DNA from: Pseudopyrenochaeta lycopersici
Taxonomy: Eukaryota > Ascomycota > Dothideomycetes > Pleosporales > Pseudopyrenochaetaceae
DNA: 64,000 nt
Assembly (NCBI GenBank): GCA_003313425.1
Contig: NHZP01000014.1
Coordinates: forward strand, 620,001-684,000
Direction: 5' to 3'
The translations under genes were made by a program, and so were the position numbers. Below, in pieces: positions 43,305 through 56,800 of this stretch. The notes beneath the pieces were generated by a model. It did no database searches and had not been told where the DNA came from. It saw only the letters and a list, made by a program, of their open reading frames with translations. Numbering within the stretch: the stretch's first letter is position 1; every line of letters starts with the position of its first letter.

Positions 43305-44109
43305 CTACCGACCCCAATCCGGAAAGTGAGGAACATGCGGTACAGGAGCCCGTTCTGGGGGTATTCCATAAGTAGATAGTCTGGTGTCTTGTTCTGATGT
43401 TGACTCATTATCATGGCTTTGTCTCCAATACCGCGCCCTCACAAACCAAAGTGTTAACAATATTAGCAAAATACCCCCAACCCCTGCACCGGAGGCGATA
43501 CCGGCTATCTCGCCTACCGTGAGACTAGCTTTATTGTTCTGCGGCAAGTTTGTGGCGGAATGACTAGATGCTACGGTTTCGGTAGATGACCCGTTCGAGG
43601 TAGCTGTTGGGATTGGATCTCCGAATTTTAGAGCGATGGTGTACTTTGGAACATGAGTATCGCTATCGCAGCATTCGGTATTGTCGCCGCAACACCATGT
43701 CAAAGAGGTGGGAGTGCCGTCGCAAGGGGTCACCCTCTTGTCGGTCGAATTTTGATTTCCCTGTCAGCGCAAATCAGCACTATTGACCTTGGATTGCAAC
43801 GTAAATCTATTGAGATCAGCATCGCACCTCATTCGAGCACAGAGTCTGGCATCCGCCTTTTTCCCAGTCGCGTTTGGTGCACGACTCTCTGTAGTAGAGG
43901 CCAAGCGGCTTATTTTGACAAAGACCGTTTGGGAGGCACCTATCCCAGGCCGCGCAGCATATTGTATGTAGCGGATTCGAAGTATCAGAACTGCACGGCG
44001 AGTACTCTGAGCGAGGGTTTGCTGTACCATTACGCCAATAACATGTTCCCTCCGCCGGATACAATAACGATGAGACAAGAAGGATAACAAAATAACCGAG
44101 GCGTTGCAT
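43305..44109 (-). CDS. Cysteine-rich single-pass membrane protein, unknown function
   Basis: Two exons (44109-43828 and 43760-43305) around a 66-base intron (GTGCGA...CTGACAG) give 245 residues. The start MQRLGYFVILLVSSLLYPAEG is a signal peptide. The extracellular part (about residues 22-120) has about 14 cysteines, including ICCAAWDRCLPNGLC and WCCGDNTECC. A Ser/Thr-rich spacer leads to one membrane helix (IASGAGVGGILLILLTLWFV), a basic stop-transfer RARYWR, and a short cytosolic tail with Pro-rich RLSTYGIPPERAPVP. This layout is common among fungal surface sensor-like proteins, but I cannot name a family. A role as a cell-surface receptor or wall sensor is only a guess. Confidence 0.75.
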
Positions 44110-46064
44110 GGCAGAAACGAAAGCTCGATTCAAATACACGTCTAGCGGAGACGAGAGTTCTCAGTGAAGCCCCACGACATTGATACCAACTTCAACGCCA
44201 TATTTTGAAGATAAACCCTCTGCTTCTACCTGAATAGTTGATGGAGGGGCTGGGTATCGGCACCGCCTTGCGGGACCACCGCGTAAGCTTTCTTGCAGCC
44301 TTCATACGCCTCAGAAAACTTAAAGCCAATGGGAGGCGTTGGTCGGACTAATTTACCTTCGCGGCTCTGGTACTAAGACTTACGCCCTAGTAGCAGTCAG
44401 GTTTGCTTGGATGTCCAGTGTCTGGAAGACCTGCTCCAATCAACGAGAACCAGCACAGAAAATTATTATCGAGCACTAAATGGCTGCCTTGTGTAAGAAG
44501 GAATAGTCAGCCTTGTCGTGGTCCGCTGGGTATCGTTCCGATTGCTGTATACCCGAGCGCCTCATTCTCTCGCAGGACCAGTCCGCCTCCGCGCCACCTA
44601 GGCAGTGAACAGAGATATCCTACGAGCATCAGCATGCCCAACGCACCGCTTGGATCCTTCGAGGCACATCATGGAGTTACAAGTGTGCAATTGTGGCTAA
44701 GCATGATTGCGTTGAACAATCTCATGAGCAGTCTTGTCGATACTACTTTTCGATATTTTCAACGCAAGTACTTTGTTTGTTAGTAAAAATTCAAAGTTCA
44801 TAATAAAGCGCCCATACTGATCCTGTGGCAAGATCCAAAAACGCGCAAAAAATGTGCGAGGGTTTCCAACCATGGGTAAGCTATGTGACTGCGCCCCAGG
44901 CATAATAGGCTAAAGGTATATGGCCAAGAGCAACGTCACTGAGCCTTCACCGATCGGTAGAGCTTGGCGTTGGGGGCCAATATATACACGTGTGACGCAG
45001 CGGTCCGCTGGTAAGCTGTTCGTGCATATGGTCCAGCTGGAATATTGGAGGATGAGTCAAATCCGCGGATGATGGTTGCAACTCTACTAACGCTCCTTCA
45101 AACAAATCCAAGGTCTCCGAGTTGCGATTTCTGTTGGCTATAAGTGTCTTCTTAGCTGTGAGAGTCATCGTTGCTATTCAACTTGAACTAATAGTTGAAC
45201 AGAATAACTACACCATCCACAAGTGAAAGAAAATAGCAGGTGTGAAGAGAAAGCTGGTATGGTGCAGGTAAGCAATCTTGGCATAAGTTCTACATCTAAT
45301 GCCATATATTCGGAATCGATGGAGAGAAGGTAACAAGATATATCCATCAAGCAAGCCCTTGTGACGCTACAAAATAGAGAAGAAGAGGAATTCTGTCTTC
45401 ACTAGTCTTCCAAAAAAGGAAACCGCAGTAATAAAACTGTTCAGACATAGCTCTCATAGACACCGGCGAGATTGGATTTGTTAAGGTTTCTAAAACCGCT
45501 GCATTATTCTTTGAAAATGATGATAGCTCTTCCTCAGGACCCATGAGTGGTGGCGTGCGATAGCACAGCTCAGCGTCGTGAAGCGAGGTTTGTAAGGACT
45601 CCGAAGAGCCATAAACCTCACCCTTGCAAAGTGCTTAAGTAGAAAATGGGAATATGAGTAACGGATGAGGTCGGCCAACCAAAATCCGCATGCAAAGGAG
45701 CAAGCGATGGCGTTTTGAACTGTTGATTAGCTCCAGGATACGGAAGCTGGCAGGGGTTCGGCTCGCTTATCTATAACGATCTGGACCCCTTCGATCCAGG
45801 TACCATCTGCGTCATCGATCGGATGGCTTGCGACGCGATCGCGAAACTTCAACGCGTCCCTGAACTGAAGCGATTCCTTTCTTTTCCTCCAGCTATTTCA
45901 GTAGTTTGTATTATGCGCAATCTACGTTGTGGAGATACCTCCATTGACTCAAGGGCCCTCATTTGTAGTTACCCAGCTCACATCCATCATCAAGTCTTAT
46001 AGCCTTGCCGCGGCCGCGATTACTGCCACCTCTGGACTAAACATCCCACAAAAGGTCCTTGACA
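44110..46064. other. Long intergenic region upstream of photolyase
   Basis: About 1.95 kb between divergent genes. Short frames such as 45347-45544 (minus) have protein-like stretches but no partner exons or motifs. The right part should contain the photolyase promoter. Confidence 0.35.
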
Positions 46065-48014
46065 ATGCCTCCCAAACGCAAAGCGATTATACCTCCCAAT
46101 GCCGCATCCGCAATCAATTACACTGATACCGCTGGCGATGCCCCAAATAAGCGCTCTCGAATTTCGAAATCCTTGCCTAAAGAATTCACAAATGACGCAC
46201 CTCCCACCGAATACATTGCGAAAGTCGCCGATAATGGAGCGCCGGGAGAAGTCACCAAGCAGGGTGAGGCAGATTTTGATCATTCGCGTCCTGAAGAAAG
46301 GGCTGGAATCGTAGACCGTCGATACTATCCCGCTGAGATGAGCAACGAGAGATGTGCGTTGTACAATGAGAATGAAATACCACGGCCAATTGAGACCCTG
46401 AATTCAACGCTCCAGGATACAAAGACTGCAAGGGAAACGATTCGGCTCGGCAAGAACGGCAGGAGCGGTGACGCGGTGATACATTGGTTTAAGCGTGATC
46501 TGCGCGTCCGTGACAATACTAGCTTATCTAAGGCAGCAGAGCTCGCCAAAGAAAAAGGAGTTGGTGTAGTTGGAGTCTGGATTATGAGTCCACAAGACTG
46601 GGAAGCGCATCTTGTCAGTCCAGCAAAGTGTGATTTCGAAATCCGGTCTGTGGAGCTGTTGAAAAAGGAGCTTGAAGAGTTGGATATACCTTTATACATT
46701 GAAACGGTGGAAAAGAGGAAGAATGTACCAAAGCGACTAGTGGAACTCGCGGAGGAGTGGCATGCGAAAAACGTGTTCTGCAACCTGGAGTATGAGCCGG
46801 ATGAGTTGCGACGCGAAGAACAAATTGTACAGTTGATGCTAGAGAAAGGTATTAATTTCGAGCCTCATCATGACGACTGTGTAGTACCACCCGGAAATTT
46901 GAAGACTGGAGGAGGCAAACAGTACGCAGTATACAGCCCATGGTTCCGGTCTTGGCTAGCCCATCTACACGCCAACCCACACGTTCTGAACGAACGTCCA
47001 ATGCCGTCCAAGAATCCTCCAAGTTTTCGACCACAGTTCGTTAAACTGTTCAAGTCACAGATTCCTATTTTACCGAAATCGAAAAGCTTAACAGAGGATG
47101 AGAAGGATCGCTTTCGACATATGTGGCCAGCTGGCGAAGCAGCAGCAATCGACCGGCTAGAACATTTTCTCACAGAGAAGATTACCAAGTATGCAGCTAC
47201 GCGTAACTTTCCAAGCCTCAATAGCACTGGGCGCGTAAGTGTGCACCATGCTGCTGGAACATTAGCCGCGCGAACTAGTGTACGAATGGCGAGAGATGTA
47301 AATTCAACAAAGCGACTGGATGGCGGCCTCGAAGGTATTAAGAGCTGGATCTCGGAAGTAGCATGGCGTGACTTCTACCGTCATGTGCTGGTGCACTGGC
47401 CATATATTTGGTATGTCTTGTATCAATATCCTTATCGTCATGCTAACAAATAGATCAGCATGAATAAACCGTTCAAGTTTGAATATACAAATATCGAATG
47501 GGAGTACAACGACGTACATTTTCAAGCTTGGACAGAAGGTCGAACTGGCTACCCCATTGTCGATGCCGCAATGCGCTCCATCAAAGAGACCGCATACATG
47601 CATAATCGTCTCCGCATGATTACCGCGTCATTCCTCGCGAAACATCTACTTCTTGACTGGCGCCTCGGCGAGCAGTACTTTATCACACATCTTATTGATG
47701 GCGACTTTGCGGCCAACAACGGCGGCTGGGGCTTCAGCTCGTCCACTGGGGTAGATCCACAACCGTACTTTCGCGTCTTTAATCCGTGGTTGCAGAGCGA
47801 GAAGTTCGATTCTGAAGGCGAATTTATCCGCAAGTGGGTACCGGAGCTACGAACGGTGGAGGGAAAGGCGATACATAATCCGTATGCGGCGGGTGGGAAG
47901 GCCAAGCAAATCGCGCAAAAGAATGGATACCCTGAGCCTATTGTAGAGCACAAATTTGCAAGAGAGAGGTGCCTTGCACGATACAAGGCCGGCATTGGGA
48001 GGAATACGGCATAA
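46065..48014 (+). CDS. phr1: CPD photolyase (class I DNA photolyase)
   Basis: This light-driven flavoprotein repairs UV-made cyclobutane pyrimidine dimers in nucleus and probably mitochondria. Two exons (46065-47410 and 47459-48014) around a 48-base intron give 633 residues, like other fungal PHR1 proteins. A basic, disordered N-terminus (about 130 residues) is followed by the antenna-binding alpha/beta domain starting at VIHWFKRDLRVRDNTSLSKA. The FAD/DNA-binding domain includes GLEGIKSWISEVAWRDFYRH, TGYPIVDAAMRSI, NRLRMITASFLAKHLLLDWR and GWGFSSSTGVDPQPYFRVFN. These residues form the flavin pocket and dimer cavity. The intron splits HWPYI from CMNKPFK, which matches the family exactly. It converges with the ubiquitin-like gene. 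Confidence 0.95.
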
Positions 48015-48240
48015 TTTCCATGGACGTTAGCCGGCGTTGGCGCAATTGGGGACCAGAATAGATGGTGACGAGTTGTCAAAAAAGATTCATATTCCACTAC
48101 AGAAAGATCTGCAGCTTGCTCTATATGTGACGATTCATTCCATACATCAGAATCGTGACCGCCCTGAACTACCTCCTGATAGACAGGAATATATATCAAC
48201 CATTGCGAGCGTAAAGAAGGAGATTGGACTTCGTTACCGA

Positions 48241-50063
48241 TTAATTGGAATTGATTTGACTCTTCACAATGTCTCCAATCACCGAAGATGTGTCCAACGA
48301 AGGCGGCACCGGTTGATCTTCTAAAATTCCAACCTCCACGACCCTTGACATCGGGCGCTTATATTTATACGTTGCCAAAGTGTATATCATGAATTGCTTC
48401 GAGTCTAGTACCAGTGCGGCATCGTCAGCCGCACCGGTAATTAATGGACTTGCTGTATTCCTTAGGATATTAGCTGAAAGATCAGTTTTGAGTTCAGACT
48501 CTTGTTGGGCCTGAAGCCGATTCATACTCTGAGTCTCGAGTTGGTCGAGACAGGTTTGAACAGAAGCTATCAGTCCATCGTCAGGGCGTATCGTGAACCG
48601 GCGTGGATGTTTCGTAACTATAGCGTTGATTTCTCGATCAGATGCCAACTTCGCGCTTGCCGGCGTGTATTTCCTCATCGTCCCTCTCTTTCCAGTAGAG
48701 CAGTTATCCCCCCATGAATTGAGTGACTGTGGAGAAAGAGTGTATAGTTGTACTCGTTTGAATTGTATCAGAGCATCATCATCGTCAATGTTATCGACAT
48801 CTCTTTTGCGCTTGTGTTGTATCAAACATGCGGTTTGGCGGAGTTTCTGTGGAGTGGACCACTGCACAGAAGATGGCGTTGGCATTTGCATGCGACGATA
48901 TATCATACCACACTTGATGCATGTGGTATCTCCTTCTGGCGGCGCTGTATCAGTAACATGCTGGCAGCGGGGACATAAATCGTCAACTGGACTTGAACCC
49001 GTACTTGCATGCACAAGCTCTTCAAATATGAAGCTCATGTCTACCCACTGTCCGGGGAGAAACGTCAGATTAAATGGATTGGATCTTGTGGCTTGTTGCG
49101 TGCTGTAGCGTGCTTGCAAAGCATACTCCTTCCTCTTAACCTTTTGCAGTCCAGGCGCTGCCGCAAATCGCATCTCGAGCACGGTGTCGAACATTTCCCA
49201 AGAAGTAATAAATTCGAGATGGATGGGTGCAACTCTACCTAAGGGGTCTTCTAGCAAGATCGGTTCGTTCTTGGTTATCATGGAACGCTCCAATACGGTT
49301 GGGAGGGCTGTTTGAAGAGCGCGGACGACACGATATGTCGCGATGTTAATGTAAATGATTCGATACATCATCATCTTCAGGTTGGCGCATATGTCACGTA
49401 ACCACTGCATACCTATTGCATCCTTGATATTTGCAAGAGCGCTCGCATTGGTTTGCCCTTGGTTTTCAATGTTGGTGAGCCTTGAGTCCAAGTCTGCTAT
49501 AAGCATGCTCGTCTTGTCGGTATTGAGCCCGAATTGTTGCTTCCTTTGCTCATCCCCGATCATGATTAGTCTCCTGCTCTGGTTAGCGTAAAGTCCTATC
49601 ACAAGGCAGAAAAGCATCCATACACTGTCGCAGTCGCCAGTAGCATGTTCAGCGAAGAGCTGTGCCGCGAAACTTCAGACTGGAAGCGTTTGACCTCGTC
49701 TCTCTCGAATAGCGCCCATTGTAATTTCCTTGCCACTCGCGTTACAACAAGTTTTGTGTTTGCAGAGCCGCTTTGCAGAGACTTGTACTTCCTAATCTTG
49801 AGGCAGAACAAATCAATACATGTGTGACAATCATCGACAGCCTTGTGCACAGTCCGCATTAGGTCTGCGATCTCAGGTGTTGAGACATGCTTTCTGGTGA
49901 GAGCATGGACCTCTAGAAGAACTTTGTCTAGGCTGTTGAGCGCAAGGGTGACCTCTTGAAACTCCGATGCTGATCCACGACTTTCATTCAGAGCGAAAAT
50001 GATATCCTTGACGAGCAGGGAGACTGTAATGATGTCACCTACTGAGCCAAAAGTGACAGGCAT
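48241..50063 (-). CDS. Fungal ubiquitin-like-domain protein with NLR-type N-terminal domain and zinc ribbon
   Basis: Two exons (50063-49626 and 49578-48241) around a 47-base intron (GTGTAT...CTAACCAG) give 591 residues. The N-terminus (MPVTFGSVGDIITVSLLVKD, to about residue 145) resembles the helical domain at the start of many fungal NLR/STAND proteins. A second helical part follows, then EPILLEDPLGRVAPIHLEF (about residues 251-333), the hallmark of the fungal ubiquitin-like domain (ULD_2). Next comes a Cys4 ribbon, CPRC-x14-CIKC (Cys348, 351, 366, 369). The C-terminal 200 residues are charged and unassigned. Such proteins have no proven role; the N-terminal relation to NLRs hints at signalling or self-recognition. 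It converges with photolyase. Confidence 0.78.
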
Positions 50064-50850
50064 ATTGCAAGTGAAGCAGAAGGGGGTTTCAACGAAAACT
50101 ATCGTCGCAATCTGCCATTCAGGGTGCAGGAAGTATTGGAGCTCTCGGTATCGGATGATGCACTTCCTTCATTTCAAGATGTGAAGAGTGTGCCGTTATC
50201 TCTAGCCAGCAGTCAGTCAGCACGCTCCGCCACACTATCCTCGTATCTCGCATTCATATTTCCATGCAGGTGCATGCATTCAAACGCAGTCGATGCCGGT
50301 CGTTTAATATTAAAGACATCCGCGGTTAGTATATACATGGATCAAGAAGGCAATACTGGAATCGAAATGTCTTGCAAAGTATGACAAGTACAGGAACCAT
50401 AACCAACGCACAGCACATGGTGCAGAGAATTGTTAAGATGTCGCAGACGGAGGACCAAGAAAGTCGTCTATGTAATAGACTACCGTCTGGTAGAATATTG
50501 AAGTTTCCAGTTTGTCACAACAGGCTAGCAGAGCTGGTCCCAAATCAAAATGCCCGCGTCCTGAAGCTACGGGCTCCGAAGCTTGACACGTGATTACGTG
50601 ATCTGTTCGTGTTTCACACTACCCTACATTTGAACGACTCGCCTAAAGCGGGTAAGTGATTAGAAATTCAAGAATCACATTATGCTGGGAGGAAGTTAGC
50701 ATTTATCTTGACCATGGCGGCCATGGTGATGCATTTAATTCATTTCTTCCTACCGTCCCTACTGGGTGCCGCTATGATACGGCATCTTAACATTGCGCCA
50801 AGTATAGTTCCCTGGATTTTCTTCGCTCATTACCAAGGAATACCATAAAC
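50064..50850. other. Intergenic region
   Basis: About 790 bases between two minus-strand genes, holding the promoter of the ubiquitin-like gene and the 3' region of SLX4. No gene seen. Confidence 0.35.
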
Positions 50851-53809
50851 TCAATAAAGGCCTTTTCGCACGCCTCCCTTACCCTTTCCCTCCCCCCAAA
50901 TACAACAGACACTCATGCTCTCACACCACCCTTGCACCATGAATGCTTCCAGGTCTTTCTCAACTGCAAGAACTTCTTCGCCGCTCTCACCTACACTCAA
51001 AGTCGCATCACCATTAGCCTTCAAAATTTGATTCCACGATTTGATCTGTTTCTGCGTAGCCTTCCTATAAGTGCGAATTGAAGTGTGGGTGTTGAGGTAG
51101 GATGTGAAGTCCTCGAGGATTATTGGATCGTACATAAGGATTTTTTCATGCCAAGAGGGTTTTTTGGGTTCGTGTGTGGGCGGGAGTGAGCGTATGTGTG
51201 CTGTTATCTTCTCGAAAATTTGACTCTTGATGTGCTCCCACCGTAGATTAAGTGTAGGAATGCGGTCAACCGGTATTGAGTCTGAGATGGAGAGATTCTT
51301 AGTGGAAGATTCGACAACAGCATTGTCGGAGGAGACGAGATGTAAGGGGTCCAAGTCTTGTAATCTATGTGTGCGGGGTGGCGTAGGGGAGAGTGCCTCG
51401 AAGGCTTCTTCTTCAGAATCGAGGATCTCTTCGATGTCAATAAAGCGATTGCTTAGCTGTGGTGGCGTTGACGGCTGATACGAAACCATGCCTTTCGCCT
51501 TTGGTCTCGATTTAGATGATTTGAGGGCTGGCGTTGATGAAGTCCTTGGGATATTTTCTGGAAAATGCGGCTTTGGTGGATGGCCGCGGAACTTGTGAGG
51601 CGAGCTATGGGCAGACGCTGATGTTGGTCTTCGCCTTGGCGAAGCGAATGTTGGCGTGTGTGCTGAGGGCAGGAAGTGGAAGTCGTCAATGTTCACGAAG
51701 CTGTCCTGAGAGTCGACATTCTGATTAGAGGGTGGAGGCTCCTGCTCAAAATTGTCGATGTCATCGAAAAAAAAATTCTTTGAAATATCAGTATCTGTTA
51801 GCTTGATGGTCTGAGAAGCCTGGGAGATGATACTTCGCGGGGTAGGGGAGTCAGATGATATTAGTACCGCTGAAGGTGAGTCTAAATTTATAATCGCAGA
51901 CTCCGTATCCAGCTCATCGCGTGTACCATCCATCAAGAGTGCGAAATCTTGAGTCCGGTCTGGCTCCGGTATATATACGTTTTCCGTTTGCTCAAGCATC
52001 CCTCCTTTATCATCTCTCGCGCTTGCAGCCCAGAGCGCCCTTGTGCCTTGTACTTTTCCTAGTCTTGGCCACCGCGATACTGGAGGCGTTATGAGTTCAC
52101 GATCGGCATTGGAACTATGCTCAGACTCTTTGATCGCGAGTTGCAGTTGCCGCACCAACGTTGGCGATTCATCGAGGGCAAGCTGACTTGATGTTCCAAA
52201 AAGAATATCCTGTCTATGCATCCTCGTTGCTGCAGACATAGGACTAAGAAGCTTTTCTGCAACTGGCTTGTGCTTTTTTGTAGCCATCTTTTTGGATTTC
52301 GCTTTCGACTCTGCTTTTGCAGATCCTGAATTTGAGGTCGACTGCTTGCGAGGCGCTTTCTTCGGATGAGCTTCAGTGTTCGTTTTGGAGACATCATTCA
52401 ACGGTATACTTGTTATATTTGTTCCATGGCCGAAGAAGTTGCTAGTTGCGGCGTGTGAATCTGACATCGGGTCTTTGGGCGCATATTGCTCGGTAACAAG
52501 ATCTGTAATAGTGCGTGCTTTCTTCTTCGGTGCTTTACCTTTTTCCGGTGATGAGTTTCTAGAGCGGGCGTGATCGCTGGGGACTTCAACGACCTGTACA
52601 AGAACATTAGCAGGGTGATCTGGTTGATATCTGTACGCCGCGACTTACATCAATCCGTCGTCGCTTGGTTATCGTCACACTCTCGGTATTTGTAACCCTG
52701 GCAGTGGATTGTGTTGAAGGCGATTGCGCGTAGGCGAAGTTCGAAAGCATATGAGTGAAATTGCCCATGGCGTCCTGCACCATCTGGTTATTCTCTTTGC
52801 CAGCCGAATCTGTGAACGGACTCTCTGTGGTAGTATCTCCAGGCGGCGGCGTCCAGTCTCGCCTTCTCGTCACTGCTTCGTTCAACTCTAAGCCTGTCGC
52901 TGCGCTATTAGACAGTCGTTGTTTTGATGGTGCCTTCTTCTTTAATCGAGAACTCCGCGATGCCTCACGTGCTGGTGCATCCTCTGTGCCAACATGCGCA
53001 CTAGCCGCTGATTTAGTCCGCTCTTGCCCTTCTGTAGCTAAACAATTGCCGTTATCGGCGTTCTTCTGAAAATGTGCGGAGACGACTGACGTATCCTCCT
53101 GCGGCAGATTCCCAACTTTGGCCACTCTCTTCGGCTTTACAGCCTTGGATTTCTTGGGCTTTGGCTCTGAGACCGTCTCGTCATTATCAGCGTTTGGCTT
53201 CTTTGTACGCGGCTTCCGTGGCTTGCCCGACTTGGCGAGTGCCGGTGCAGGTGTCAACGACTCGTTCAAACGGTCAAGTGCAGGCTCTGAAGCTTCTGCT
53301 GCGAAAAATGGGGATTTTGCGGGTGCCGGAAGTCGGAGATCTGGGTCGTGGATGGTACTATCTCCGTCCGCTGTTGATTTCTGCGCTCTGTGCTTGGGTT
53401 TCGAATTCTCGCTTTCGTCCCCTACAGCTGTCTTTGTGGAGCGCTTTCGAGGCTTTCTCGTAGCTGTAGTGTCTTGTCCAATTTCTTCTAGTAATCCTTG
53501 ACGCGGTTGTGGGCGGTGTTCTGTCTCAACGAAATAGTTGTCTATTTCATTTGAGAAATGTTCGGAACGGACAAGGCTGCCGACGGTGGCGAATCCCCTT
53601 ACCGCGCCCTTAGGAATAGGAGCAGCTCGTAGATTGGCTTTTAACGCGCCGGCGACTGAATTCTTCGGGCTCGTGGTAGGAGAGGTTATCAGGGGCGGTG
53701 ATGCCGGCGTTGCGACGCGACGGGGAGTAGGTGCATTTTGCGGGAGAGCGACAGAATGTTCAGGAGGCGAGCTCGAGAGAACGACGATGTCATAGACATT
53801 TCTGGCCAT
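50851..53809 (-). CDS. SLX4: Structure-specific endonuclease subunit SLX4
   Basis: SLX4 is the scaffold that activates the SLX1 nuclease on branched DNA and recruits other nucleases in repair and replication. Two exons (53809-52649 and 52593-50851) around a 55-base intron (GTAAGT...TTGTACAG) give 967 residues. It begins MARNVYDIVVLSSSPPE, typical of Pezizomycotina SLX4, and is mostly disordered and Lys/Ser/Pro-rich. Conserved islands are KKKARTITDLVTEQYAPKD after the exon border, KLLSPMSAATRMHRQDILFG, and the C-terminal SLX1-binding domain (KPSWHEKILMYDPIILEDFT through RTYRKATQKQIKSWNQI to WCESMSVCCIWGEG). An ATG further upstream exists but the MARN start is chosen because it fits the family. 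Assignment rests on these motifs. Confidence 0.87.
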
Positions 53810-56800
53810 CCTACATGTTCGAAGAAGGAGCTTACAGGCAGCCACTGCGGCAGATCGGGTGTTTGAAGGCCATATGTTGGGCGGGTAGTTGTAATAGAGG
53901 GGTTCCCACGTATGGAGGTTGTGAGCACAGACCAATCGTTCGCGATGCCCTCTCTCACGGGATTCTTGAGGTCCAGAATAACAACCCGACGCTACTCGAA
54001 TTCTAACCTCTCCCTCTCTCTTGAATACCGTACAATACTTACATGGGAATCTTCCATACTTCCCGGGCTTATTCTCTTATCACTGCACCACCCTCTTGCC
54101 ACCGGATATCGCAATTGGGCAGGCCACGTTCCCACCGAAAGCACTGACATCGCCTTTGGCTGCCACCGCTGGGTCATAAAGGCAGCATAAAGCGAACAGA
54201 GTCTTTGAAAGAATCTTTTTGAAGCCACGCGCTTGGTGCCCCTTTCCCTCGTCCCTTGGCGTGGTGTAGGCCAGACTCCGAGCTTGCTCCGCTGCGCTGT
54301 TACCTGCTGTACCAAGCCGATCGAGCCTTGAAGCCACTCGTGAACATTGGCGACTGCAGGAGAGACCTTTTTACACCATCAATGAACCTCTTTCTTGTTC
54401 TTATGCCAATGTATGGGCATAGTGTCCCACGTTCAGCTCTATGAGTACTTGTGGTATTTCTCCTCTTTCTTTACCAAGATTGCAGAGCTGCGTAACCCAC
54501 CCCTCAGCAAAGCTGTCAAGTAACTTGGAGTATTTACTTATACCGACTGATAATTGAGTTAGGCAAAGATTGATCTCTGTGTGGGGGTGGTTGCGTTCCT
54601 GCTGATTCGACTATACGAACCAAACCACACGCGTCCTGCGGCTTCGCAATGAATGTCAAAAAAACCATTCTACTCGTTATTATCTGTGGAAGCTTCAGCG
54701 CCTAGAACCAAATTTGTTCTCTAGATCAATAGAGTCAACAATCATCAGTCGCAATGCTGGTTGGCCTTTGCTGTGACCGGCGACGCTCCACTCCGGAAGT
54801 ATGACAATATCCGCTTGGTTTCGCGGCCATGTGCTCAGTCCTTAAGTATCAATATACACATTGAGGGCCTCAGAGATTTTGACTATCAGTGGCCAAAGAG
54901 GGTGTCGATCAAATGGCGCTTGTAGGTCACTTTTGAGGATTTCTTCTTTGATGAAAGCCACCGAACACCAAATCGAGAATCGCAGAACTCGAGCTACTGC
55001 CGCAACTATCCCAAAATTTTGGTAGCACCTGAAGGTTTTGCTATCACTCACTGAGCAACCTCGATATCGATCTCTGTTCCACGGACGCCTCGCAAACGAC
55101 TTCTGTTGCTATAACGTCTGGATCTATACCGGGAAGTAGGAAATTCGGGAAGGGTTGCGAATCTTGCGAACGTGAAACCAACTGAGTTTAATCTTCTTCT
55201 TTCGATCAATTCCTGTCGCTGTCAGGTTTATGGGGTTGTTGGCCCCAGAGAACCAATATGCAAGTACGCACTAGAAATCGTGAGCATGTCCAATTGTCCA
55301 CCTTGTCCAAGTACTGACTCAATTTTAAGCCATCCTGCATTTTGAGAAAGATGAAACGAGCTATAAAAGGCGACCATATTGAAATTGCGCTGTAACAACC
55401 TGAGGACAGTAAACGAGAATTGTTCTATCAGGTCCGCCACGACACTTACAATTTTACGGGGAATCTCTAAGCCTCTGTGAGAACACAAGATTAAAGTCTT
55501 TCTAGATCTTTCACAGATAGGTTGAAAAAAAAAGCCCCCCTTGATACTGCCCAGCACCTATAATACGGTCAGCAAAGGAGTCGATCCCAAAAATGAGCAG
55601 CGAAAAACCTTGAGTATTTCGCCTATGGCCCAATTGTTTAGGAGCTTTAAAGGCTGCTGCTCCGCATATTCCACTCCAGTTCAGTTGGTAAACTTGGAGG
55701 GCTTGAATAAACTCCGTTCTTTACCGTACCGGATCCATGTCCTGCTGGCTCCTTTATCTTTGGAGGTTCATACTCTTTCTCGTTCTCACCTTCGCCGTTT
55801 GAACACTGAAGCTTATCTCTCACGCTTCCTCCAAGTGTACGCCTCGGTGCAATTCTCAAGGTCATTGCCTTCGAAACCGCTCTCCTACTTCGTAGCTCCA
55901 TATTCTCCATAGAATCGGGGCGATTTCACTCATGCGAGATTCTAGGGACGTTTCGCGACTAATAAAGCTTGCGGCCGGTCGCAAAGTAGATGAATCCAAG
56001 GGTTAGCTTTGCCGGCAAGGCGTCTGGGTTATCGGACTTGATTTATTTGATCAAGTGTACGCAAACCCCAGAAGCGACAACTCAGGAAGTTACAGCACCC
56101 AAAAGCTTTCCATACTCATGGCCTTCTCTAAAGGTCCAGGGGATTTTGTGATCATAATCGAGTTGAGCCTGCTGAAAAGTACCGCTTCAGTGATTTAGCT
56201 ATGTCCGTTCGAATCAGCCCATGGCCTACACCTCGTTTGGGGTTACTGGATCGGACTGGTATCCTGGATTGTGGTCGTTTTGCCACTGCGAACTTTCGGG
56301 ATTGCTGTTTTTCACCGGCCCCTTCCATTCTCTTTGCGACCGATACTGAGTTTGGAAAAGTCTGCTTCTCGAGGTACTGCTATTCGTCAGCCTAGATGGA
56401 GAATCAAATGGCTTCATTTGCCTACTTCTATTTTGATGTACCAGAGCTGTGTGCAGGCGAGGCATTGTTCTGGATCATCCTGCAGTCTCCCAAAGATTTG
56501 GCCGGGAGATACACCATTTTACGATCCAGCAACCGTCTCATCAGGCATTTTATCACTATACTTGGGGACATTATGCCCAGGTCAGCTCCATACCAGAGTT
56601 TTTATTACCTTTGGAATTTTGGAGTTTGGAACGTCCAAGCCTCGAGGAATATAAATCCTGCTCTGCTTGCGTATCATCTATGCCTCCATTGCGCTTGCTT
56701 GCCAAGAGAGACCAAGATATTATTCCATATCCAACGACATGAATCAATGGGGTCAGGAATATAGGAGTACTCTGCACTTGATTTGCCAATGTGGTCATCG

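Noticed and set aside
45347..45544. 65-codon frame on the minus strand with protein-like stretches
   Set aside because: No domain, no adjacent exon and no sign of conservation that can be judged from the sequence alone.
48970..49000. tRNA-like B-box sequence on the minus strand
   Set aside because: It lies inside the ubiquitin-like protein gene and no cloverleaf with A box could be drawn around it.
346..53809. XLF, MTC1, photolyase and SLX4 as a genome-maintenance cluster
   Set aside because: The four genes are tens of kilobases apart, on both strands, with unrelated genes between; chance is the simplest reading.
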